Source: Perkinsus marinus ATCC 50983 (Eukaryota > Perkinsozoa > Perkinsida > Perkinsidae). Taken from it: DNA of 64,000 nt. The stretch's first letter is position 1. Each line of letters opens with the position of its first letter. This document shows, in pieces, positions 10,281 through 21,283 of the stretch. The position numbers and the translations under genes are program-made. The notes beneath the pieces were generated by a model, which saw only the letters and a program-made list of their open reading frames with translations, made no database searches and was not told the origin of the DNA. The stretch is from the NCBI RefSeq assembly GCF_000006405.1, contig NW_003211397.1, positions 103,932 through 167,931 of the forward strand, read 5' to 3'.

Positions 10281-10372
10281 AAAAATGACCTACCCCGGAA
10301 TCGAACCGGGGACCTATGTAAAATTCATTGATCGAATCAATAGACGTGGACTAAGTGAGCTCCGCCCCTTCG
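10281..10372 (-). other. tRNA-like / SINE-like sequence with B box
   Basis: The minus strand contains GGTTCGATTCC, a perfect Pol III B-box, in a good T-arm (CCCCGG/CCGGGG), with an A-box-like GGAGCTCACTTAG upstream. The acceptor stem does not pair. A related GGAGCTCAC stretch follows a CGTGACG stretch on the minus strand near 17.22 kb, so this may be a dispersed tRNA-derived repeat. Confidence 0.35.
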
Positions 10373-10731
10373 TCACGGAGGCCTAGTGTAGTTGGCCTTG
10401 CGCAACAAAGACCAGTTCCCTCGATGTAAAGAACGACTTGCTCAATCACGGATGTGATGAGTAAAGTTCCCACTCGGTGTGACTCGAGGCATCCACGAAG
10501 GTTGGAGCATTAAAAATCTTCCAGCATGTTGAGAGTGAAAGAGATAATTAATGAGCTGCGATGGAAACTGCAAATGGGCTTCATACTTTACGAATGGATA
10601 GATACAAAAGTTCTAATGAGATTAACACGGCTTGAAGGTAGCAGGTAAGCCGAATACTGTTCCATAGATCTCCTGCTTTATTGGATTGAATCTGAGTGAT
10701 ATCCCATCCCGTATGTCTAAGGCCAAAAGGA

Positions 10732-11466
10732 TTACTGGAAGCTCAGACTGTCTCCCTGAGCAATTGAGCCATACGCATCCACCAATGGAGGGTAGTTCCG
10801 GTCAACGTTTAGATCAATTCCACCATTCGAGCGCTTCGTCGTGAACCTAACTCGGCAATCGGAAATCAATCAACATTGGCAAACACCTACGGTACGCCTT
10901 TCACAGATTGTAGATGAGAGCTGCTGACATCGAAAGAGCTCCCGGAAATAGTGAGTGTCTGAGACAGCACTTACCAAGTAGCTACTCAAGTAGCATCATC
11001 TCACCACAGGTAACATCATCGCGATAGTGCCACAGAATTCGCCTTTAAGCTTGGACACATCGCGAGTTGGCTCTGTCGAAACTCGAGGAGGATCTGTGGG
11101 CAAGTCTGGCAGTGCTTCTGGAAACAAGGAATCGGAGCATCGGATAGGTCGATGTTCGGGACAGGCAGGATCCCGTGGGTGGAAGCAAGGTACCCCGGCA
11201 TTAGTCCAGTATCTTAAGGCAAACCTCATGCGGTATCCCCATGGTTAGTCTCGTTACAGCCCAAAACAAACAGCATCTCGTTGCCACCATTTACAGTAAG
11301 ATACAAAGCCATCACGGCAAGCCGCCGTATCTTCACATCTAGCTTGACAATTAACCTGCGAGAACTTACAAGAGTTCTATAAGTGGTCGAACATTACGTC
11401 TAGTGGATGCTTCAGGGCCGACACTATTTCCATACCAGCCAGTAACCGAGAGATAAGAAAATGCAT
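10732..11466 (-). CDS. Secreted Cys-rich protein, SOD-module family, paralog A (5 exons)
   Basis: Minus-strand exons inferred at 11466-11398, 11355-11258, 11212-11005, 10958-10891 and 10846-10732. Introns are 42, 45, 46 and 44 nt, all GT-AG. Spliced length is 558 nt (185 aa plus stop). Exon 1 is a signal peptide. Exon 2 encodes the Cys-rich module (NCQARC, AAC, SYCK, CFGL) and ends in phase 2. Exon 3 holds YWTNAG, DPACPEHRPIRC and GEFCG around a Pro/Thr/Ser-rich stretch. Exons 4 and 5 carry a short acidic-hydrophobic C-terminal region. Paralog B next door has the same exon number, the same phases (0,2,0,2) and an identical 68-nt exon 4, which is the main support for the model. No enzyme domain is recognised; likely extracellular. 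It lies 310 bp downstream of paralog B on the same strand. Confidence 0.7.
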
Positions 11467-11776
11467 GGCGCGAGCAATACAGGACACGAGCTCGATATTG
11501 ATAGATTGATAACTCGATCCCACTGAGACTGGGAAGAGACTAACTGCAGTCGCTGACTACGGCGATCATGAATGACAATATGAATTCTTCAGCGTACTTT
11601 ATACTTTATGAGCTGCGACACTGAGACAGGCGATATCATGAATAACTGACTCTCTAGTGAACAAGATCAGCATGGAGTAGCGATAATCTTGGCGCCTTGT
11701 ACAAGGCCTCGGATCTCACCCTTTGATGAGTCATATCTGAAATTGAAAGTGCCATTGAGAAGGCCGCTACGCGGTG
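11467..11776 (-). other. Spacer between tandem paralogs A and B
   Basis: 310 nt. A minus-strand ORF that overlaps it (11861-11667) is an out-of-frame reading of the last exon of paralog B and its 3' flank. No separate gene seen. Confidence 0.45.
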
Positions 11777-12687
11777 CTACACAACATAAAAGGGATTTCC
11801 TCCACCCTTCACGCTGAGGACCTTGGAGAATGGGGGAGAGCGGTAATCCGGGATAATACACCCACTTGCACTCAGAGAATAGCTGAAGAGAAAAGTAAAA
11901 TCACCTTCTCACAAAAAGAACGTACGGTATCCCTTCGATGTCTTCGTCGGAAACTCCCGCAATGTCGAAAGTATCCTCCTCGAAATACATAGACTGAAGA
12001 CATTTACATGGCCAAACCAGAACGTGCACATACAACTCACCAGAGAAATGACCCCGCCCAGAAGACCGCAATACCAACCACGTGGTCCCGACGGGTAAGG
12101 TGTCTCCTCAGCTACCATAATGGCAGCGACAGCAGCTTGATCCATAGCACCATTGAAGACATCAGCGGTAGTGGTCCTCATGGTAGTCGGCTCGGTCGGA
12201 GGCGAAGTGCTAGCAACGTATCGTAAACTTGTAGTAGCAGTAGTAGACTCGATCCACATCATGGTCTCCATGGTCATCGTTGTGGTAGAAGTGATGGTAT
12301 CAGATGGAGGCAGGGTAGTGACAGTATGATCATCTTGCTTAGGAGCATGCGGCGCTACTTCATCGCAAAGGACAGGATATTCGGCAGGGCAGGAAGGGTC
12401 CGCGGGCTGATAGCACATTTTCCCACCTCCCGACCAATACCTGCTCTAAAGTTATAGTGGGCGATATAAGAGGAAGCCCTACAAACCGAAACAGGCCTTA
12501 GGAACATGCCAGTCTTTGCAGTATGTGCCTCTACTAGAACACTCGGGTATCCCTTCACAGACGGCTTCACAAGATACCTGACAGCAAAACTACAGCAACA
12601 GAAGGCGCGTGCAAGTCCTACATCCAGGACGTCGACGCGAGCTGAGGCGACGAGCAATGCGGCAGATACGATGGGGAAATAGACCAT
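11777..12687 (-). CDS. Secreted Cys-rich, Thr-rich protein, SOD-module family, paralog B (5 exons)
   Basis: Minus-strand exons inferred at 12687-12622, 12589-12483, 12440-12041, 11993-11926 and 11882-11777. Introns are 32, 42, 47 and 43 nt; spliced length 747 nt (248 aa plus stop). Exon 1 is a signal peptide (VYFPIVSAALLVASA). Exon 2 carries CEAVC, PEC, TYCKDW and ACFGL, the module also found in the SOD genes, and closes with a phase-2 donor in the same codon. Exon 3 holds CYQPADPSCPAEYPVLC, then a long Thr/Ser/Met-rich stretch that looks like a mucin-type O-glycosylated stalk, then GWYCG. The region is larger than in paralog A mainly because of the Thr-rich stretch. No catalytic motif seen; a surface or secreted protein is inferred. 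The 32-nt first intron is unusually short, but the matching donor in paralog A supports its position. Confidence 0.7.
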
Positions 12688-15001
12688 GATGACCCCGACG
12701 GGGTAGGAAGGATCGACTGGAAGGAATAACGGTCATCCAGCCAGGCGAAATGACCCGAAAGTCAGAAACCGCGAGATGGGGCCCCCAACAGACATAAGAT
12801 CGAGAAGCGGCTCGAAGGCCCTCAGGATAGGTAACCCCACGACGATACAGACAACGGCATATAGCGACTGAGAAGTGAGGCAAAAATGTGCAGAGTAAGA
12901 GCCGGGCCTATAAGGTCAACGAATTGCGGATCCGAGAAATTGAGATCAAGAGAGCCAAAAGAGAAGGTGAGGGTTGACGGGGAAAAACCTGACATGGAGC
13001 ATCTTCACGAGAGAGGCGGCAGCTTACTCGATGTTTATGGAAAAACATCTCCACCGCATTTGCAAGGATCAGTGATGGCCGTCGCGTTGCCCATACAGGA
13101 GCTTGCTAGGTTCCCCTAGGGGCAGAGTCACGTCGAAAGGCATGTGAGTAGAGATGATGCGGGCTTGTTGGTGCAGAACCCTGGCGGTGTCAGATATCTT
13201 CATTGGGAGAGTATCCGAGAGCACATGTCAGTAGTGAGGTAAGTCATACCGCACTCACAAACCGAAACATGTAGGTGTGGTCGCCCAATAGCTGCAGTAA
13301 GTACAGTCGACGAACGAAGCACCACCGACTCACCGTGAACATTGAAGCACGGACAGATTCGACATCGTAAGCGGTCGGCATTTCTTGAGCTAAGGGAGGC
13401 GTCAAAAAGTATAGCTGAATACGCTGAATTCATAGTTCGCTCGCCAGGACGGTTTCGTTCGAGTACGAAGGAGTTTCACGCGCAGTTACAGTTTGTAACT
13501 GTAACTTGTAACTCACAAGTCGGCCCAAGTTGGTAGAAGTTCTCATCATGAAGTGACTCGAACGCGCAGGCATAATCGTAAGTTCTTCCATCGATCGTAT
13601 TTTATCCACGTTCCAAATGGTCAGACCCCTCAGATCTCGAGGGAGCCCCAATTCAAGCAACGTCTCTTCACAAACCATGATCAATAACTTCCAACTTCAA
13701 GTGATGTCCACTTCCTACTCAAATAATTTGTTCATACCTGTAGCTGGCGAGCGCTGGCGAGCACATGTGCACGCCAGGAGGCGGGCGCGTGGAGCCAGCT
13801 ATGTCACGTCACGTGACGCGGTCACCAAGGGGACTGGGAGACGAGACGGTTGTGTGGCTTAGAGCCCCTCAGATAGCTTTGCTACAAGTTAATCACTCTT
13901 TACATGTCGAGTTTGTCACCTCAGAGTCCGGAGGCTACCAACAATACCCCGACTTGTTATCCGAGTGCAAACGGGCTTCGCCTATGGAGAGTGTAATCCG
14001 CGAGTATAGTAACAAACTCAGGGAGTGAGGAAATTACTTTCGCAGAAAGGGACATCAATTTAGCGGTGGTCGGGGAGCCGACCAATCAATTTCGCAGATG
14101 AGGACAATAACTTCAGGTTGCATTCTCTATCGAGATGTATACTGCAAAGCTGCCGCATAACTCGGTACTCAGAACTTCTGGGCCCAGAAAACACGGTAAT
14201 AGTTCATTGCAGCTATGCGAAATGGCATGAATGACACAAAAACATACCTCACGGCTTATCACGCGATGTGGCTCACGCGGCGTGAGCCGCAGCTTATGGT
14301 GACGTGAGAAACGCGTGGCAGTAGGGCGTAAGTGACGCCTCGTTGTTTCACGGTACCTGAGTCACGGGGCATTCGAGCAGAACTTCTAAGTACGCACAGA
14401 TGCCAGGACATCGATTCTGCAGGTGGCATAATAGTAATCATGTCCCTCCCAGTCCAAGACCGAGACCTCTGGTAGAGTTTGTTATTCATGGTGCGGAAAC
14501 AATGATAATCGTGCCTCTCACGCCATACACTCTCGGATGCGTGAGTGACGTCATCATTGACATATTAGTATATTTATGAGTTATGTCACGGGCAGACACA
14601 GCTCATGCACACGGAAACTTTCCGTCGGAAAGGATCAAAACTTCGAGAGATATATCCTGGTGTCACTCACGTACTATTTGATCAAAGAAGGAGTTGCTTG
14701 TAATTAACGACCCTTTCAATTGATCAAAGAAGAAGCATTCCACAGTCTCAGCAGCAACTTGTAAGAAAACTGCTATTCGAGGCGTAGACGGGGCTGTACG
14801 AGGAGGAGGATCCCTAATCCAATCGTCGTCCCTTTGGCCTAAGCGGAAACACTTCGGGACAACGTGCATGTCACCTACTCATCACCGAAGCTATGGACCC
14901 AGTACATGCGTGCACATCGCATAATCAACCTAAGTTGCAGTGTCGTTCTTCAGGAGATGCGATTACTCCCGAGCTGTCGTTAGTTATCATTGCTCACGAT
15001 A
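12688..15001 (+). other. Intergenic between divergent genes, no gene recognised
   Basis: 2.3 kb between paralog B (minus) and the plus-strand SOD gene. Short ORFs at 13200-13536, 13617-14028 and 14259-14489 are mutually overlapping and featureless. CACGTG-type palindromes occur near 13.81 kb. Promoters for both flanking genes presumably lie here. Confidence 0.4.
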
Positions 15002-15869
15002 ATGTTCAATCTGGTGGCCGTCGCCATTCTCCCTCTTGTCGCCGCTCAGCCGAGCAATCCGGCATGTCAAGATCTTTGCCTTTCGATACCTGGCTGTGCT
15101 GCTGCAGGAGGCTCTTATTGCAAAGATTATCAGTCAATACCTTTTGTATGCCATGGCCTGTGAGTAGCATTCTTATCGGGCCATGTCGATATCCCCGCTC
15201 AGGCACTTCATCAAGTCGAGAACCTCGGCTAACGCTACCGCATGCTCGACCTCCGCTACCAAAAACTGCCCGGAAGACTATCCAGTGCGCTGTGATGATA
15301 TCTCACCTTGTGAGGGCTCCTCACATCGTATGTATGTGACATCTGTGTTCTTTTCAGTTGGCAGCTTGTTCCCTATTTTCCCAATCAGGGCGAGCGCAAA
15401 CTTGGTTGCCCGAGAAAGTAGGAGTCCGGCTAGAGGCATTTTCTACTTCGAGCAGGTTGGACATGCGAGGACCAAGATCACTTACGACGTGTCTAACCTG
15501 GAGCCTGGTTCTCAGCACGGCGTCCACGTCCATGAGTTCGCAGACTTTTCAAACGGTTGCGCCTCCACCGGTGGTCACTACAACCCCTTCTACAACACTC
15601 ATGGTGATCGCAACTCCAGAGTTAGACACGTTGGAGATATGGGTAACATCAAAGCCGATAGAAATGGCAGAGCTAGAGGCTCCTTCTACCACGATCTGAT
15701 TGTGCTCAATGGTCCAACATCATCTCTCAATCGTGCAGTCGTTCTGCACGCTGGCCAGGACGATCTGGGACAGGGTGGTAACGCCGGTTCAAAAACAACC
15801 GGTAACTCCGGCGCTCGTTTAGCCTGTGGGCCGATTGCTCTCGACAAGAGTGTGTTTCGCGGCAACTAG
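15002..15869 (+). CDS. Secreted Cu/Zn superoxide dismutase with Cys-rich N-terminal module (3 exons)
   Basis: Exon 1 15002-15159 ends in phase 2 at a GTGAGT donor; intron 15160-15202 (43 nt); exon 2 starts at 15203. The second intron ends at 15357 and starts either at 15328 (GTATGT, 30 nt) or 15310 (GTGAGG, 48 nt); both keep frame (264 or 258 aa). Exon 3 is 15358-15869. Exon 1 holds a signal peptide and the module ACQDLC, PGC, SYCKD, VCHGL; exon 2 holds NCPEDYPVRCDD. Exon 3 is a complete Cu/Zn SOD: HVHEF and GGHYN ligands, bridging and Zn ligands in NTHGDRNSRVRHVGDMGN, VVLHAGQDD, and the Cys pair (NGCAS, ACG). It should dismutate superoxide outside the cell or in the secretory route. The N-terminal module is absent from standard extracellular SODs and is shared with paralogs A and B. 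Confidence 0.88.
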
Positions 15870-17401
15870 ATTACGAAAGGTAACTAGATTGCGCAAGAAT
15901 TTTTAAGATGACGCATGGGACAGATAGCCACTGGCGTTGATCGTCACAGTTCATACTGAGCGAGTGGTATCCCCATCCTAGCTTTTTCGGGTTTCAACTA
16001 TATTCAACCGGCTGAGCCGTATTTTCTCCTACGGATTTTTTCCCATTTACCACTGTTCCGTTGTTAATGGAGCGAGTACTTGACGGAGATAAACGAGGCC
16101 TCTTTTCACACTAGTCAAATACCTAGTATATAAATAATAAATGCTGCATCATACTTATCGAGTGTAGTAATTGGTTGGATTAGAATATCAATTTCGCGGC
16201 AATTTCAAGCCGTTCACGGCGCGTATGCCTTGAATCCTGCCCGGTCAGCATTGGCACGTCCTTCTGGTGTTGAGTTCAGTTAGTGCGACGTAGTTCCATC
16301 GTACTCGAGCTTTCACGACTTGCATGACTCCGACATCCATACATTGAGCCTTCACGCTCAGGCTGCACGATCACCGATCGTTATCTACATAAGACAGCGC
16401 GAGGCACGACTGACTACATTACAATTGCACTGAGCGGTTTAGATAGTAGTGTGTAGATTCTGTCTCAGCAGTTCTCTTGCAAGACACAATAATGCCCTTC
16501 ATCGATCAGCAATCGATGAATTTCCACTCCCCGCGGCTCAGACGATAATAGTCAGATCGACGGCCTGAACTAGGCCTCGCCCTGAACGGAGCCATCCCTG
16601 TTGAGATCTCGCCCGCGTTGGTGCAGTTTGAGCCTCTTCATACTCATTGCCCAGCAGGATCTGCACCTGAGAATTCTATGTCCACCAACGAGTGTAGGTT
16701 CTTCTGGAAAGTACGCTTTGCGTTCTCAGACATTTGGTACTTACACATGTCGATTCCTCAGTCTACATCTGTCGCTTGAAGGCGGGTATCTCGATGCGGG
16801 CACCACAATTGACCTACTGCACCATAAGCAGCCGATTGAGAGCGAGAAGTTATTTAGAGGCTCGGTTCGTTCATCTCACGGAGATTTCTCTGAAATTCAG
16901 TCTCGATGAGGCGCTTTTCTCAAATAACTCGTTATCATCGCACTCCCTAGGGCTGTGCGTCACTGCGCGTTGTGCGTGCATCCGTGGTGAACTGTTTTGC
17001 GATAACTGCGCCGCTTCAGAAGGCGAACGAACTATCAATAAATTCCTCCTTATTCAGAGATGTGCTGAAAATACAGAAAAGACTGTTTGCCGGGAAAATG
17101 GAATCTTGAGCAATAATGGCGCGCCAGTGGCGCGCGAATCCCTGGGGCGGATTTGCACGAAGCGCTCGAAATGATCGTTAAACTTGTTCTTGCGGTTGAA
17201 ACAGCATCACGATGGGCTAGTGAGCTCCGTTTCTCCGTCACGAATCCCTAATGATGCATAATATATAGGTATTATAGATACTGTTTTGTGGATACTATAA
17301 TAGGTATAACGGGTAGGTATAGCAGGTCCAGGAACCCTGACCCGGGTGATTTGAGCTAGCACAGCCAATAGTGTGAGCCGATGGTGTTCATAATTTTGTC
17401 G
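15870..17401 (+). other. Intergenic, no gene recognised
   Basis: 1.5 kb. ORFs at 16601-16909 and 16734-17174 overlap in different frames and show no motifs. A stretch near 17.20-17.25 kb resembles part of the tRNA-like sequence at 10.3 kb. Confidence 0.4.
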
Positions 17402-17561
17402 TACCGCTATGGGGCCGATATGCCATGACATACGCCATACCGCTATGGGGCCGATATGCCATGACTTACGCAATACCGCTATGGGGCCGGTATTCCACGA
17501 ATTACGCCATACCACTATGGGGCCGGTATGCCACAACTTACGCCATACCGCTATGGGGCCG
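17402..17561. repeat. 36-bp minisatellite, about 4.4 copies
   Basis: Units start at 17402, 17438, 17474, 17510 and 17546 (partial), each beginning taccgctatggggccg with a few substitutions between copies. The period is a multiple of three, so both strands stay open: the plus frame gives 12-residue repeats around MGPICHD, the minus frame around GPIAVWR. No promoter or flanking gene structure suggests expression. Confidence 0.93.
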
Positions 17562-17808
17562 AACACTCTCCCATGGCTCATGAGAGAATTTTTGGGCAGG
17601 TGCGACCTCTTTTACGAGTGAGTTGAGCCTGTGCGGTCAAAGTTTCAACATATCGGCTAAACCCGACTTGTCTTGTTGTTCGTCAATTATGGGCTAGTTT
17701 TATAGTACAACAATTGCTACGTGGCGTCCTCTTCCTGGTAAATTGTGGCGCGAACACTATATTCTGAGAGTAGGCAGCCTTAAACTGTTTATTGGATGTA
17801 GTGAAAAC

Positions 17809-19923
17809 ATGTACGAGGTTTTGGGTAAGGTAACTGGCTGTAATTTCCTAGCAATTTGCTGTTTTCATATGGTCCCGACAGATGCGACGACTCTGCACGA
17901 ACCGGCTACCAATCTCTCCGGAGATCGTACAACCCTTTTGAGAATCGCGGACAGCATCGATACTTTGAGAAGCAATGTGAGTGACCTACGCTCAGAGGTT
18001 CGCTCAATGCAGGGTCGACGACTCCTCGGCGATAGCACTGGAACAGCTAGCTTGCCCGCGGTGTCTATCGAACCAGCAAGGAGGCACTCTCAAGTCACGA
18101 AGTCTCGAACGAAGTGTACTCTGCCGGAGAACATTGCCAGCCACAATGATGAAACCGTGCTGATAGAAGATGATTCAGCGGACGATGTTGGTTCGAGATT
18201 GAAAACTCATTTGAAAGGGACTTTCGTGATCGTGACCAGCGTCTTCACAATCGGCTGCTGCTTTTGCCGACGCCGAGTCCGTAGACCTCAATATCTTGAT
18301 ACCTCGGACGTTACCTGGGCTACCACGATACGCTCAGCTATGACTGGGGAGAGTATGCGGAGCAACTCGTCGATACTGGATGATAAATGCATACAAGTGT
18401 CACTTCCGATCATTTTACCTGACTCAGTCTTTCGCACACTATGGGACCTTACAGGTTTCCTTTTGATCGTCTCTGATGCGATAAGTATCCCCTATAGAGT
18501 CAGTTTTAATGCCAAGCCGGAAGGCATATTCCTGTTCACTGAGAATTTCATCACAGTGTTCTGGCTTCTGGATATTCTACTCAACTTTTTCACAAGCTAT
18601 TACCGAGGATCGGAGCTCATCACTGATCCCGTTATGATATGGAGGCACTATATCAGAGGTTGGCTTTTCTTCGACCTTATCGCATCCTTTCCATTCACGT
18701 GGTTGGCACCGGAATCAAGCGGAGTGTATGACTCTGGGAGGTGGTTCAGGCTTCTGCGTTTCACGAGGTTCCTCAGACTATTTCGACTTCTACGTTTGGC
18801 CAAGCTCATAACCATCTTGGGTCGCATTGAAGAGATTTTAGAGGTCTTTCCGATAGCCCATTTTGCGGCGTCAATAAGCAGAATGATACTCTGGATAGCC
18901 CTCCTAAGTCATGTCTCTGCCTGCGTGTGGTTCAGTGTGGGCCTTCGATCCCTGTCTTGTGATAAGCCTAGCGAGAATCTTCTACAGTGCGATTGGGAGG
19001 GATCTTGGATGAGAGCCCTCGACCGGTCTGAGTTTGAGAATTCTGACAACCATCTTTTGCTGTTGTATCTCAACGCGCTCTATTTTACTTTGAGTACGAT
19101 GACTACAGTTGGCTATGGAGACATCCATCCGGTGTCTTCGGGTGAGAAAGCGTTCACTGCATTCTTCCTACTGGTCTCTATTGTTGCCTTCTCTGGTATG
19201 GTTGGTGCGGTAACGGAGGTAGTTCATCAATTCTTCGGCAAAAATGTTCAGCACAAAAGTGCGATGCTCAATCTAGGACGCTACATGAAGTGGCGACGTT
19301 TGCCATATCATCTTCAACGTAGACTGAGACGCTATATGCAGTATCGATGGGAGCATGGTGGTTTGAACCTTGGCTTTAGAGAGTCGGATATAATGAAAGA
19401 TCTCTCCCCTGCTCTCAGAATCGCCGTCTTAGCACGAGTGTACGGTCCTCCTCTCAAAGAGGCACGCCATTTCAAGTGGCTTATCCGCCACCAATTGGCG
19501 TTCGAGCGACTATTAGCCAAAGTGAGGTTCGCGACTCATGCTCCAGGGGATGTTCTATTCCTCGACAGCGAGCTGGATGATTCCCTCTACTTTTTGCAAG
19601 TCGGCCAACTTGGCCTCTTCTATTCGGCAGAAAATGGTGAGGGATACCAGGAGTGCGTCGTCGTTAAGGCACCTGCCCATGTTGGCCTTACAGCTCTACG
19701 GTCCCTCGCTACTGCAAACCCTCTCGAGCGCGGCAATATTTTGCGACCATGTTCAGCACTGTGCTCAACCCACTGTGAGATGCTCATTATCGTCATAAAC
19801 GATCTGCGAGATCTGTTGGATTCTATGCCCAAATTGTGGCCAGAATTTTCCAGTTGGTACCGTGATGAGCAACCGAGAGTTCGGTTTTATGAAGAAAAGA
19901 CCGACGAAGTAGACCGAGATTAG
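17809..19923 (+). CDS. Six-TM voltage-gated K+ channel, EAG/CNG-like, with C-linker and degenerate cNBD
   Basis: Single exon, 704 aa from the ATG at 17809; another ATG lies at 17869, and the frame is open upstream only with a TTG start. Order: N-terminal region with a hydrophobic stretch (FVIVTSVFTIGCCFC); S1-S3 from about 18.43 kb; an S4 with Arg roughly every third residue (RWFRLLRFTRFLRLFRLLRL); S5; a pore with filter TVGYGD at 19105-19122, hence K+ selective; S6; a C-linker-like helical region; and a beta-rich cNBD-like domain (APGDVLFLDSELDDSLYFL). The cNBD lacks the usual phosphate-binding cassette (FGE...R.A), as in EAG-type channels, so gating by cyclic nucleotides is doubtful. Location: plasma or internal membrane. 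Function is secure at the fold level; physiology unknown. Confidence 0.88.
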   Translation: MYEVLGKVTGCNFLAICCFHMVPTDATTLHEPATNLSGDRTTLLRIADSIDTLRSNVSDLRSEVRSMQGRRLLGDSTGTASLPAVSIEPARRHSQVTKSRTKCTLPENIASHNDETVLIEDDSADDVGSRLKTHLKGTFVIVTSVFTIGCCFCRRRVRRPQYLDTSDVTWATTIRSAMTGESMRSNSSILDDKCIQVSLPIILPDSVFRTLWDLTGFLLIVSDAISIPYRVSFNAKPEGIFLFTENFITVFWLLDILLNFFTSYYRGSELITDPVMIWRHYIRGWLFFDLIASFPFTWLAPESSGVYDSGRWFRLLRFTRFLRLFRLLRLAKLITILGRIEEILEVFPIAHFAASISRMILWIALLSHVSACVWFSVGLRSLSCDKPSENLLQCDWEGSWMRALDRSEFENSDNHLLLLYLNALYFTLSTMTTVGYGDIHPVSSGEKAFTAFFLLVSIVAFSGMVGAVTEVVHQFFGKNVQHKSAMLNLGRYMKWRRLPYHLQRRLRRYMQYRWEHGGLNLGFRESDIMKDLSPALRIAVLARVYGPPLKEARHFKWLIRHQLAFERLLAKVRFATHAPGDVLFLDSELDDSLYFLQVGQLGLFYSAENGEGYQECVVVKAPAHVGLTALRSLATANPLERGNILRPCSALCSTHCEMLIIVINDLRDLLDSMPKLWPEFSSWYRDEQPRVRFYEEKTDEVDRD

Positions 19924-21283
19924 AGCTCGATAATACTGTTGTTTTGAGCTCGTGCATATTTGTCAATTTTTGTTTGAGAGAATGCACGTCGTGCATTGCA
20001 CGATGACATGATAAATCCTCATGTTGTTCTCTTTAACTGTGGTTGAGTTGATTGTCGTTTCCACATGAGGATGGCAAGATGCAGGGCCCAGAAAATTCGG
20101 CCCTCTACGATACTTCGACGATCCGTGACGAGCATGCTCACCGACGTTGAGTACTCGACCAACGCCTCCTTGAATCGGCTACTACCGCACCCCCGGTTTC
20201 GCTAGATTCAGCAGAGTGTATAGAATAGGAGGCCGTATGATATCGCGGACCAGGCGGTTCTGACTGAGGGAATTCTCAACATTGAAGTGCGACAGTTCAC
20301 AAAATCCTATCCATTCGAGTAACTCCAACTAGGATTGCGATTCGCTAGACGACTCCCAATTCATGACATGAGAATGCCTAGACTGCAGTCAACCATTTGC
20401 AAGACTGAAAAGGAGACTAGTTTCAGAATACCAGTCACTGACAATCACTCATTATGATGAATCAAGGCAAATTGCAATATGGAAAGCTACCAATTGCGGG
20501 TGTAACACCCGGGTTGTTATCGCCGAAATCCATTCAGGGATAAACACCAACGAATGGAATCGCATAGCAGCTTTTGCAACTGTTATATAGAGACGTATCC
20601 TGACTTCTTACTGGCGCCAAAGCAGCCTTAGCTGCTCAATCTTGTAATAAAATAGCTCTTATGTTGACTTCCAAGGCTGAAAAGGGTTCTCTATATGAAT
20701 AAAAGAGTGTCGAGTAGTCACACGCGTGAGAATGAATGATTGCAGGTCCCGTTGGAGACCGAGAGCATCTCATTGAATACTTCATGTGGGAGGCCATTAT
20801 GCTCGTCGAACCGATCTCATGGGTCATAATCTGACCGTCATATCACCTCAATCACAGAGTAGATTGACGAACTTCGGATGGGCAATGCTCACTGTTGGCT
20901 CTCAGGGCGGAGACCTCCATGAAACCTCTCGTTAAATCTGTCTTCACAGTCTCATACTTCGCATTACATATACGAGGTCAGAATATCAAAAGGCATAGTT
21001 GATTCAATGGTGGCTGCCGAGGCATATGACTCCACGAAGCCTGCACAAGCAAATTGCGCCTTAAACTGAAGTAGCAAGTAGCCTCAAGTAATTGATGAAC
21101 ATTGAGTACTTGAAACACTTTGACTTCATTTACTGGAAGTATTGACCCTATTTTGATTCAAAAGTTGTGTGTTGTATTCAGCTGCCACGATTTGTCAGTA
21201 CTGCCAGAGGCAGATAGTATAGCTTGCGTTACCGAATTTGAGTTGAAGCAGATAAACTAACACGAAGAATTGCTCACAAATAA
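19924..21283 (+). other. Intergenic, no gene recognised
   Basis: 1.36 kb with only short ORFs (for example 20636-20827 minus) lacking motifs. It ends where the duplicated segment begins at 21284. Confidence 0.4.

Larger units (their letters stand above)
8410..10731 (+). other. Intergenic, no gene recognised
   Basis: 2.3 kb between the gapped SOD gene and the next minus-strand gene. It holds two tRNA-like stretches (near 9.70 and 10.30 kb) and a GCGT microsatellite (near 10.11 kb). Short ORFs at 9365-9577 and 9414-9746 overlap in different frames and show no motifs. Confidence 0.4.

Noticed and set aside
10281-10372. Functional tRNA on the minus strand
   Set aside because: T arm is good but the acceptor stem does not pair and the D arm is incomplete.
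11667-11861. Minus-strand 64-codon ORF as the last exon of paralog B
   Set aside because: Comparison with paralog A places the donor in phase 2 (CC|GTACGT), which puts the last exon in a different frame ending at 11777.
17402-17561. Regular 36-bp repeats that might suggest a CRISPR array
   Set aside because: Units are directly adjacent with no spacers, and the genome is eukaryotic.
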